From an uncultured Oscillospiraceae bacterium (GTDB taxonomy: Bacteria; Bacillota; Clostridia; Oscillospirales; Ruminococcaceae): a DNA stretch of 34,764 nt. The position numbers and the translations under genes are program-made. Positions within the stretch are counted from its first letter, which is position 1. Each line of letters begins with the position of its first letter. The notes beneath the pieces were generated by a model. That model worked only from the letters and a program-made list of their open reading frames with translations, made no database searches and had not been told where the DNA came from. This document shows positions 1-5,936 of this stretch, in pieces. Where the stretch lies: contig CASFXA010000099.1 in NCBI GenBank assembly GCA_949298535.1, positions 1 to 34,764 of the forward strand. The letters run 5' to 3'.

Positions 1-2
1 AC

Positions 3-104
3 TGGGGCTCCATCAAGGGGAAGATTCGGGATGAGCTGTCGGAGTATATCTACACCAGAACCAAGCGGAAGCCAATGATTCTGCCGGTGATTCAGGAGAT
101 CTGA
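3..104 (+). CDS. Ribonuclease J, C-terminal end (partial)
   Basis: The window opens inside a plus-strand gene read in the frame starting at base 3, with a stop at 102-104. The 33 visible residues contain KIRDELSEYIY followed by TKRKPMILPVI. This is the typical last segment of ribonuclease J, a metallo-beta-lactamase-fold exo/endoribonuclease of Firmicutes. That C-terminal domain helps subunit association. The catalytic domains lie outside the window, so the assignment rests on this tail alone. A terminator hairpin follows 15 bases after the stop, so this is the last gene of its transcript. Confidence 0.75.
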   Translation, partial: WGSIKGKIRDELSEYIYTRTKRKPMILPVIQEI

Positions 105-118
105 CAGGTAAAAAAACA

Positions 119-170
119 AGAGCATGGATGAGAAATGGAACCCATTTTTATCCATGCTCTTTTTGTTTGT
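119..170. terminator. Bidirectional intrinsic terminator
   Basis: An 11-bp perfect stem (119-129 with 150-160, AGAGCATGGAT and its complement) is followed on the plus strand by a T-rich tract at 160-170. It is preceded by an A-run at 111-117, which is a T-run on the minus strand. It can therefore end both the RNase J gene and the minus-strand operon whose last stop is at 280. Confidence 0.85.
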
Positions 171-279
171 TTTCGGGAGAAGGCTCCCTTTTGGTCGGCG
201 CCCCCATATTGGAGACCGGGGAAGCCCTCCGGGATGGATCCGGAGGCGTGCCGGTAATTTTTATGGGTTCAGAAGAAAA

Positions 280-639
280 TCAGTGTTCCCCGCAGGCGCC
301 GGCGTGCTGATGCTCATGGCAAATGGAGCCGGTGGAATGGAGTTCTCCCTTGAGATAGGTTTCCACAGCCTCCCGGGCGGGTCCCTGCACCCCCACGATC
401 ACTTCGATTCCCCGCTGGTTGAAAATCTCCACGGCGCCGCCGCCCATACCGCCGGCGATGATGACCTCAACGCCCTGATCTCCCAGAAAGTTGGGAAGGA
501 AGCCGGGCTTGTGGCCCGGATTGGGGATGCTGGTTTCATGGAGGATCTGATTGTTATCCGTGTCAAAAATGGTGAAGTTCTCGCAATGACCAAAATGTCC
601 CGATACTTGGGCGCCCATGCAGGCTACAGCAATTTTCAT
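280..639 (-). CDS. NifX/NifB-type dinitrogenase iron-molybdenum cofactor family protein (ORP-like)
   Basis: 119 residues, starting at the ATG at 637-639 after an AAGGAGCG ribosome binding site; longer frames upstream lack one. It begins MKIAVACMG and carries the family signature GHFGHCENF (about residues 14-22) and a glycine-rich IIAGGMGGGAVEIF stretch. This is the small RNase-H-like fold shared by NifX, NafY, the NifB C-terminus and the Mo/Cu-binding orange protein of Desulfovibrio; members bind metal or Fe-S cofactors. The last 16 residues hold three His and two Cys, a likely extra metal-binding tail. It is the final gene of the DUF134/ATPase operon but is 215 bases downstream of the ATPase, behind a terminator-like hairpin. 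The cargo is unknown. Confidence 0.85.
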   Translation of the reverse strand: MKIAVACMGAQVSGHFGHCENFTIFDTDNNQILHETSIPNPGHKPGFLPNFLGDQGVEVIIAGGMGGGAVEIFNQRGIEVIVGVQGPAREAVETYLKGELHSTGSICHEHQHAGACGEH

Positions 640-678
640 GAAAAACGCTCCTTTTTTGTTATAACTGAAAAATATGAT

Positions 679-716
679 CCAAAAGACGGGGAAAAGCATT
701 TGAGGGGGCTTTTCCC
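679..716 (-). terminator. Internal terminator or attenuator before the distal NifX-like gene
   Basis: On the minus strand a 9-bp stem GGGAAAAGC (708-716 with 689-697, 10-base loop) is followed by CGTCTTTT. It lies between the first ATPase gene (ends 855) and the distal NifX-like gene (starts 639). It could cut off the last gene partly or fully. Confidence 0.5.
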
Positions 717-854
717 AACAAACCGGAAGGTTTGCCGCCTTTGGAGAGGATCCTGGAAAGTGGAACACAGAGCTGCCCGGGAGAGCATGGTTCCAGTGCC
801 GTTTTCGGTGGAACCGTGGGCCGGACAACGGTTTTGCCGGAGGAAAGAGGCTGG

Positions 855-1724
855 TCAGGGCCCCTGTTCCAGCAGCGCTGCGGCTTTGTGATAAATTTCC
901 TCCAAAGCGCCGCAGGCAGGTCCCCCCAGTTGGGGGAGGCTTTTTCCCTGGTTGATGGCTTCAGACACAGTGGGATCATAGGGGATCCGTCCCAGAAAGG
1001 GGATGCCGCTGCGACGGCAGAAATCTTCAATCTGTTCAGTCAGCTCCAGGCTCAGGTCGTATTTATTGACGCATACCGCCGTTTGCACCCTCAGTCCCGC
1101 GGCGGTGCGGATCAATCGCTCCAGGTCGCTGAAGCCGGAAAGGGAAGGTTCCGCCACAATCAGCGCCAGGTCCACCCCGCTGACGGAGGAGATCACCGGA
1201 CAGCCGATCCCCGGGGAGCCGTCAATAATGGCCAGGGGAGCATGGGGCGCATTTTGAAAGAGATTCTGCTTGACCTGGGAGACCAGCTTGCCGGAATTTC
1301 CCCGGCCCATTTTCAGCGTGGCCGTGGAAAAGGTTCTTTCGCCCCGGACCAAGGTCAGCCGGCCTGCCACATCGGGGGAGAGGGTGATAGCCTGCTGCGG
1401 GCATACCAGCGTACAGACGCCGCACCCTTCGCAGCTGTAGGGATCCACTGAAAAAGTGGTTCCTTCCCGGCGGATGGCCTCAAAGCGGCAAACCTGGGCG
1501 CAGAAGCCGCACCGGACGCATTGCTGCGGATGGATGCGGGCTTTCTGGGATCCGATATAATCCTGATGTTCTTCCTGCCCCGCCGCCTGAACCACCAGGT
1601 GCAGGTTGGGAGCGTCCACATCGCAATCAGCGAAGGCGGAAGCATGGGAGAAATAAATGAAAGCGGAGGCGGTGGTGGTTTTGCCGGTCCCGCCTTTTCC
1701 GCTGAGGATCAGCAGTTTTTTCAT
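855..1724 (-). CDS. MinD/Mrp-family P-loop ATPase with inserted 2[4Fe-4S] ferredoxin domain
   Basis: 289 residues. The deviant Walker A motif SGKGGTGKTTTA is at about residues 8-19, and CDVDAPNLH follows as the Walker A' region. A ferredoxin insert at about 65-115 has two full cluster motifs, CVRCGFCAQVC and CEGCGVCTLVCP. A later DGSPGIGCPV segment matches the switch region of MinD/CooC/Mrp enzymes. This is the COG1149 type, a soluble ATPase thought to move or load metal or Fe-S cofactors; in Desulfovibrio two such proteins (Orp3/Orp4) belong to the ORP complex. The start overlaps the stop of the upstream ATPase by 4 bases (ATGA at 1721-1724), so the pair is translationally coupled and probably acts as a heterodimer. 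Confidence 0.9.
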   Translation of the reverse strand: MKKLLILSGKGGTGKTTTASAFIYFSHASAFADCDVDAPNLHLVVQAAGQEEHQDYIGSQKARIHPQQCVRCGFCAQVCRFEAIRREGTTFSVDPYSCEGCGVCTLVCPQQAITLSPDVAGRLTLVRGERTFSTATLKMGRGNSGKLVSQVKQNLFQNAPHAPLAIIDGSPGIGCPVISSVSGVDLALIVAEPSLSGFSDLERLIRTAAGLRVQTAVCVNKYDLSLELTEQIEDFCRRSGIPFLGRIPYDPTVSEAINQGKSLPQLGGPACGALEEIYHKAAALLEQGP

Positions 1725-2557
1725 TCCGCGGCGCCCCCAGTCTTTTGCAGGAGTGTTTCAAAAAGGCATTTCATTTCAGGGCTCTCCCGGACAGCGATCT
1801 TTCCCGCAGCGCAGGCGGCGGCAATCTCCCGGCGGTAAGGAATGACGGCGCAGATTTCCAGTCCCTTCTGCTGGCAGAAGTCCTCCAGCGGGGGATAGGC
1901 CCCCTCCCCTTTGTTGAGCACCACCTGGCAGGGCTTGCCCAGCAGAGTGACTAGCTCATACACCATCCGGAAGTTGTGGAAGCCGAAAACGGTGGGTTCT
2001 GTCACCAGGATACAGCGGTCTGCCCGAGTCACACATTCCATGACGGAACAGCTGCTGCCGGGGGGACAGTCGATCACCGTAAAAATGTTCTTCCCCAATC
2101 CTTCTTTCAGGGCGCTGCGGATGACAGGGACAGGGGAGGCTTCTCCGGGATTGAGAACGCCGGTAATCACCTCCAGCGGGCCCCGGCGGCCCCGCTCCAG
2201 CATCCCCACCTGCCGGCTTGTCTCTGTTACCGCCTTTTGGGGACAGATCAGAGAACAGCCGCCGCAGGCGTGGCAGATTTCCGGCAGGATCAGCGGACGA
2301 TTTTTGGCGAAAAACAGGGCGTTAAAGTGACAGAACTCCACACATTTCCGGCAGCCATTACAACGCTCTGGATCAAAGGAGGGAAGAGGGACCCCAACCG
2401 TCTGCTGTTCCAGCTGCTCAGGCTGAAGAAACAGACGCCCGTTGGGTTCCTCCACATCGCAGTCGATGTACAGGGCCCTTTCCGCCGTGGCCGCCAGATT
2501 TACCGCCACAAAGGTTTTCCCCGCGCCCCCCTTGCCGCTGAGAACCGCGACCCTCAC
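1721..2557 (-). CDS. Second MinD/Mrp-family ATPase with inserted 2[4Fe-4S] ferredoxin domain
   Basis: 278 residues, paralogous to its downstream neighbour. It begins MRVAVLSGKGGAGKTF, the deviant Walker A, with YIDCDVEEPNGRLF following. The ferredoxin insert (about 60-115) has CNGCRKCVEFC and CHACGGCSLICP, both complete. VIDCPPGSSCSVME is the MinD-like switch motif. Its start overlaps the end of the upstream NifX-like gene by 4 bases. A pair of such ATPases with one or two NifX-like proteins is a recurrent arrangement in strict anaerobes. Biochemical function is not established outside the Desulfovibrio ORP work, so cofactor assembly is an inference. Confidence 0.9.
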   Translation of the reverse strand: MRVAVLSGKGGAGKTFVAVNLAATAERALYIDCDVEEPNGRLFLQPEQLEQQTVGVPLPSFDPERCNGCRKCVEFCHFNALFFAKNRPLILPEICHACGGCSLICPQKAVTETSRQVGMLERGRRGPLEVITGVLNPGEASPVPVIRSALKEGLGKNIFTVIDCPPGSSCSVMECVTRADRCILVTEPTVFGFHNFRMVYELVTLLGKPCQVVLNKGEGAYPPLEDFCQQKGLEICAVIPYRREIAAACAAGKIAVRESPEMKCLFETLLQKTGGAAE

Positions 2558-2910
2558 CGGATGCCGTGGAAGCCCGCATGAAAGCTGGTCATCAGCGGGA
2601 GCTTCCCCTCCTGAAAGGCGGCGATATTTTCTGCCGCGTTGTCCCCCTGGGACTGATAGATGGATACCCCCGCCGCCTGAAGGGCTTCAGCGGCGTTTTG
2701 ACCGCAGCGGATGGTAATGACGGCGTCGGCTCCCCCATCCAGGATAAATTGGGCGGCTTTGATTCCTGCGCCCCCTTCCGCTTCGGCGGCGGGATTGGGC
2801 AGCGCCTCGCCGGTGTTTTCTTCGGTGTGATGGAACAGAATAAAGGGGGCCCGGGCGAAGGAGACGCAAAGGGCCTCTTTGGTTTCGTCTACAGGAATAG
2901 CGATGGTCAT
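2554..2910 (-). CDS. Second NifX-type iron-molybdenum cofactor family protein
   Basis: 118 residues from ATG 2908-2910, with GGAGGAACAATC just upstream as ribosome binding site. Starts MTIAIPVDE and has the family core VSFARAPFILFHH plus GGADAVITIRCG (around residues 59-70). It is shorter on cysteine than the other NifX-like protein of this operon and lacks a His/Cys tail, so the two are probably not redundant. Start and stop overlap both neighbours by 4 bases (2907-2910 and 2554-2557), so DUF134, this protein and the two ATPases form one coupled unit. A role as acceptor or donor of a metal-sulfur cofactor is inferred from the family. Confidence 0.85.
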   Translation of the reverse strand: MTIAIPVDETKEALCVSFARAPFILFHHTEENTGEALPNPAAEAEGGAGIKAAQFILDGGADAVITIRCGQNAAEALQAAGVSIYQSQGDNAAENIAAFQEGKLPLMTSFHAGFHGIR

Positions 2911-3293
2911 GATTGTTCCTCCTTGTTGCTGGCAATGACGGCATGGCAGCTTTTTCTGTGTTTGTGGCAGCCGCCGCATCCGCAGTGGCTTTCTCCGCCG
3001 TCGCAGAGCTGGTAGTCCCCACCCTGGATCTTAAAGGGGAGACCGTCCACCAGGGCGATGCTCAGCTTTTTTCGGGCGCTGTTATAGATCTGCTGCACCG
3101 TGGTGCGGGCGACGTTCATATAGACGCTGCACTGCTCCTGGGAGAATCCCTCGTGGTCGATCAAACGGATGGTTTCGTATTCATCCACTGTCATCACCAC
3201 CACAGGCAGCGCTTTTTCTCCCCATCCCGCGGGGACAAAGGCGTCCGCTTTGGGCAGACAGCATACCCGTCTGCATTTTCTGGGCCTGGCCAT
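2907..3293 (-). CDS. DUF134-family putative DNA-binding regulator with Cys/His-rich ends
   Basis: 128 residues from ATG 3291-3293; the AAAAAGGAGGGAGACC ribosome binding site decides this start over an in-frame ATG further upstream. The N-terminus MARPRKCRRVCCLP is the DUF134 hallmark. The centre (about 45-85) reads as a helix-turn-helix with FSQEQCSVYMNVARTTVQQ, close to sigma-70 region 4. The C-terminal 25 residues contain six Cys and five His (HCGCGGCHKHRKSCH), which suggests a metal- or cluster-sensing tail. First gene of its operon; the promoter just upstream is bracketed by an inverted pair of palindromic sites, so autoregulation in response to metal or redox is a reasonable inference. 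Confidence 0.85.
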   Translation of the reverse strand: MARPRKCRRVCCLPKADAFVPAGWGEKALPVVVMTVDEYETIRLIDHEGFSQEQCSVYMNVARTTVQQIYNSARKKLSIALVDGLPFKIQGGDYQLCDGGESHCGCGGCHKHRKSCHAVIASNKEEQS

Positions 3294-3319
3294 GGTCTCC
3301 CTCCTTTTTCCTGTGGTTT

Positions 3320-3372
3320 TTGACATATGTCGTTTACTTTATGATTGTACTGCGGTTTATGGCATATGTCAA
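3320..3372. promoter_or_regulatory. Paired inverted operator-like sites around the ORP-operon promoter
   Basis: TTGACATATG at 3320-3329 and its exact reverse complement CATATGTCAA at 3363-3372 face each other across 33 bases. Each lies in a smaller palindrome (GACATATGTC at 3322-3331; GGCATATGTC at 3361-3370). The upstream copy covers the -35 box and the downstream copy lies in the early transcribed region, a layout suited to repression. The likely ligand is the DUF134 protein encoded next to it, by proximity only. Confidence 0.6.
3344..3372 (-). promoter_or_regulatory. Promoter of the DUF134/ORP-like operon
   Basis: On the minus strand TTGACA (3372-3367), a 17-base spacer and TACAAT (3349-3344) give a near-consensus sigma-A promoter, about 50 bases before the DUF134 start codon. 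Confidence 0.8.
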
Positions 3373-3429
3373 TATCTTTTTGGAAAAGAGTCCCCTTCTC
3401 TTTATTTTTCAGAGGAGAAGGGCGGGCAA

Positions 3430-3458
3430 TTGTGTTGAAAAGGCCGCTGTGCTATACT
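3430..3458 (+). promoter_or_regulatory. Promoter of the racemase-family gene
   Basis: TTGTGT (3430-3435), 17-base spacer, TATACT (3453-3458), 22 bases before the start codon used here. It is the only good promoter match between the two divergent genes on this strand. Confidence 0.6.
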
Positions 3459-3480
3459 GTTTTCCAGAGGAGGGATGAGG

Positions 3481-4173
3481 ATGAAAACCATCGGTTTGAT
3501 CGGCGGGATGAGCTGGGAAAGCACCGTCACCTATTACAAGGTTATCAATGAAACGGTCAAGGAGCAGCTGGGCGGGCTCCATTCGGCAAAATGTATTCTG
3601 TACAGTGTGGATTTTCAGGAGATCGAAACCTGTCAGGCCCGGGGAGAATGGGAAAAAAGCGGGGAGATCCTGACAGAGGCGGCAAAGGCCCTGGAGAGGG
3701 CGGGGGCGGAGCTGCTGCTCATCTGCACCAACACTATGCACAAGGTGGCTCCCCAGGTGAGCGAGGGGGTCAAGGTTCCGCTTTTGCATATTGCCCAGGC
3801 GACGGCGGAGCAGCTGCATTTGAGCCATATTACCCGTGTCGGCCTGTTGGGAACCAAATATACCATGGAGCAGGACTTTTACAAAGAGGTGCTGCGGCAG
3901 CAGGGCATTGAGGTTCTGACCCCGGGGGAAAAGGACAGAGAGCTGGTCAACGATGTCATTTACAAGGAGCTTTGTTTGGGGATCATCTCTCCCCAGTCCC
4001 GGAAAGAATATGTGCGGATCATCCAGCAGCTTTCCCGCCAGGGGGCCCAGGGGGTTATTTTAGGCTGCACGGAAATTGGCCTTCTGGTCAGCGAAAAGGA
4101 TACCTCCGTTCCCCTGTTTGACACCACCCTCATCCATGGCAGGCAGGCGGCTCTGGCGGCGCTGGAGGAATGA
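3481..4173 (+). CDS. Aspartate/glutamate racemase family protein
   Basis: 230 residues. Two ATGs are in frame (3475 and 3481); GAGGAGGG sits right against the first, so the second, 6-7 bases away, is the better start. It opens MKTIGLIGGMSWEST, the signature of PLP-independent aspartate racemases, and keeps both catalytic cysteines: C82 in ICTNTMHKV and C196 in ILGCTEIGLL. These enzymes interconvert D- and L-amino acids by two-base catalysis. Length matches the family (about 230). It stands alone between its own promoter and a terminator. Substrate (Asp, Glu or broader, as in YgeA) cannot be read from the sequence. The aspartate-dehydrogenase-like gene at 12155-12937 is a possible but unproven partner. 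Confidence 0.9.
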   Translation: MKTIGLIGGMSWESTVTYYKVINETVKEQLGGLHSAKCILYSVDFQEIETCQARGEWEKSGEILTEAAKALERAGAELLLICTNTMHKVAPQVSEGVKVPLLHIAQATAEQLHLSHITRVGLLGTKYTMEQDFYKEVLRQQGIEVLTPGEKDRELVNDVIYKELCLGIISPQSRKEYVRIIQQLSRQGAQGVILGCTEIGLLVSEKDTSVPLFDTTLIHGRQAALAALEE

Positions 4174-4257
4174 TGGGAGCCGGGAGAGATTCTCCCTGCC
4201 CGGGGGATCAGAGGCAAAAATAAAAGAAGGAGCCGGTTTCAGGCCCCTCCTCCGCAA

Positions 4258-4316
4258 AAAGCCGAAGGATGGCGCTGTCTTAAAGCGTTGTCCTCCGGCT
4301 TTCGGATCTTTTTCTG
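4258..4316 (+). terminator. Terminator after the racemase-family gene
   Basis: A long imperfect hairpin with outer arms AAAGCCG (4258-4264) and CGGCTTT (4296-4302) and inner paired blocks (AGGA with TCCT, GCGCT with AGCG) is followed by a T-rich stretch at 4309-4320. It sits between convergent genes and could also serve the minus-strand cyclase gene. Confidence 0.65.
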
Positions 4317-4319
4317 TTT

Positions 4320-5492
4320 TCAGCAGCGGCGGGGTACGGTGTTCATCGCCACGCCCTCATCCCCCAGCAGGGCATATTTCCGTTTTTTGTCCTGATACAT
4401 GGCCTCATCCATCTGGCGCAAAAAGGCGTCCGGTGTGTCCGTTCTGGGAGAAAAAATGCCATATCCCATGGAAAAAGCCAGCTGATAAGGGCGATGTTGG
4501 GTGGAATTGAACCGATCAGCCTCCTGATGGAGCTTTTTCATCAGCTGCTGAATTTCCTCTTTCTTTGTGATGGGACGGATAATGACAAACTCATCCCCGG
4601 CGTATCGGGCAGCGAAGTCTTTGGAATCGATGGTGTCGTGGAGCAGGATCCCCATATCCCGCAGGGCGTTATCACCTACGCTGTGCCCAAAGGTGTCGTT
4701 AATTTCCTTAAAGGAATCGATGTCCAGCATAATTCCTCCCAAAACGCAGTCGGGACGCTGCTTGGCTTCTTCCAGGTAGCGGTTGAGATAGGGACGATTA
4801 TACAGGCCGGTGAGAAAATCCACCGCAGAAACTTCGTTCTGAATGTTGATATAGAGAGTTACCAGACCAATGGACACTGATACCCAAATGAAAGAATATC
4901 CATAAAAGAACAGTTGCAGCAGGCTTCCGGCGAACACCGGCGCGAGAAACAGCACCATCGGCAGGAAAAGGTACTTTCGGATTTTTCTTTTGGACCGATA
5001 GACGATCACAATTCCTGCCACCAGGTAAGCATGAGTTACAATATAGGTAAGCAGAGACAGAGGGGTACGTTGGTAGACATTTTCGGCGGAAATGGTGAAG
5101 AAAACATCGGTGAACAGGTTCAGCAGACTCATCAGGGAGATCAGCAGCGCGGGAATACCGGCCCAGACATAAATGCGGCGGATTCTCCCTACATCTTCAA
5201 AGAGCTTATAGTCCACATAGATGGTCCACAGCAGGGAAAAGATAGATTCCCAGAAAAACAGGGAGACATTGAGAAACCGGGATAGAAAATGGGAAAAAAG
5301 AAACAGCTTGCCATCGACCCAAAAGGATACCGCTTCACAGACGCACAAAACCATTGTCAGCAGAATCATCGCTGAAAATAACTTTTCATCGAAGAAGACG
5401 GCCCGCGTTCCATTGCGGCTGCTGACCCACAGGATAATCAGCAGTGTTAGACCCAGAGCGTTTGTTATGAAAACGGAGGGCAGTTGGACCAC
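4320..5492 (-). CDS. Integral-membrane diguanylate cyclase (AGDEF variant)
   Basis: 390 residues. The start is a GTG at 5490-5492, nine bases after GGAGG. The first ~220 residues are strongly hydrophobic, with about seven predicted membrane segments (for example 10-24, 41-59, 81-93, 110-127, 149-165, 176-195, 201-215), a likely sensory module. A GGDEF domain occupies about 222-375, with DFLTGLYNR at its start and LGGIMLDIDSFKEINDTFGH. The signature loop reads AGDEF (298-302), which other active cyclases also use. The RxxD product-inhibition site is absent (DSKD at that position), so feedback control by c-di-GMP is probably lost. It probably makes c-di-GMP from two GTP at the membrane. The signal sensed is unknown. 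Confidence 0.9.
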   Translation of the reverse strand: MVQLPSVFITNALGLTLLIILWVSSRNGTRAVFFDEKLFSAMILLTMVLCVCEAVSFWVDGKLFLFSHFLSRFLNVSLFFWESIFSLLWTIYVDYKLFEDVGRIRRIYVWAGIPALLISLMSLLNLFTDVFFTISAENVYQRTPLSLLTYIVTHAYLVAGIVIVYRSKRKIRKYLFLPMVLFLAPVFAGSLLQLFFYGYSFIWVSVSIGLVTLYINIQNEVSAVDFLTGLYNRPYLNRYLEEAKQRPDCVLGGIMLDIDSFKEINDTFGHSVGDNALRDMGILLHDTIDSKDFAARYAGDEFVIIRPITKKEEIQQLMKKLHQEADRFNSTQHRPYQLAFSMGYGIFSPRTDTPDAFLRQMDEAMYQDKKRKYALLGDEGVAMNTVPRRC

Positions 5493-5521
5493 CAGGAAAC
5501 ACCTCCAGAAAATCTTTCAGC

Positions 5522-5562
5522 ATACTACATATAAGAATAACATAGCTCAAAGCGAACATCAA
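5522..5562 (-). promoter_or_regulatory. Promoter region of the membrane cyclase gene
   Basis: Two overlapping minus-strand candidates: TTGAGC (5550-5545)-N17-TAGTAT (5527-5522) and TTGATG (5562-5557)-N17-TATTCT (5539-5534). Either would give a leader of about 25-40 bases before the GTG start. Confidence 0.5.
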
Positions 5563-5821
5563 TGGCGAAATCATAAAATGAGAAATTTTCCATTTTGACC
5601 ATCAGGAAGTGTTATTTATTGGAAAAATCCGGAATTTTACCGAAAAATACAGCAATGCGTAGGGCTGGAAAAGCTCCTTCAGCGGGAGAAAAATTTTTTC
5701 AGCGAAAATAAAAGGATGGCATTGAAAAAAACGGGAGCTTATTCTCAGCGGACAAGGTGCAAAATGGCTTTCCGCAGCCGGACAGGCCCCGGCTGGGGGA
5801 TTCCGTGACAGTATCAAAGAT
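5563..5821. other. Gene-free spacer between cyclase promoter and adhE terminator
   Basis: No frame here has a ribosome binding site with a plausible protein. The stretch is AT-rich near 5563-5730. I see no repeat, promoter pair or RNA motif that I can support. Confidence 0.4.
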
Positions 5822-5868
5822 CAGAACAAAGGGCGGAGGAGCGCGACGCTCCTCCGCCCTTTGTTCTG
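5822..5868. repeat. Perfect 22-bp inverted repeat, likely adhE terminator
   Basis: Bases 5822-5843 and 5847-5868 are exact reverse complements around a 3-base loop (CGA). The GC-rich core is GGGCGGAGGAGCG. It lies 69 bases past the adhE stop, so termination of adhE is the likely role. The flanks lack a clean T-run, and perfection over 22 bp exceeds what a terminator needs. Confidence 0.7.
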
Positions 5869-5936
5869 GCTCCGTCCTGCAAGCGGCGAAGCCAGGAGAG
5901 AGAAAAAGGGGTAGACAGAATAGAAGAAAGCGAAGA

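Noticed and set aside
3393-3422. CCCTTCTC/GAGAAGGG hairpin between DUF134 and the racemase gene
   Set aside because: Eight-bp stem with a 14-base loop, no T-run, and upstream of both promoters' transcripts; no clear role.
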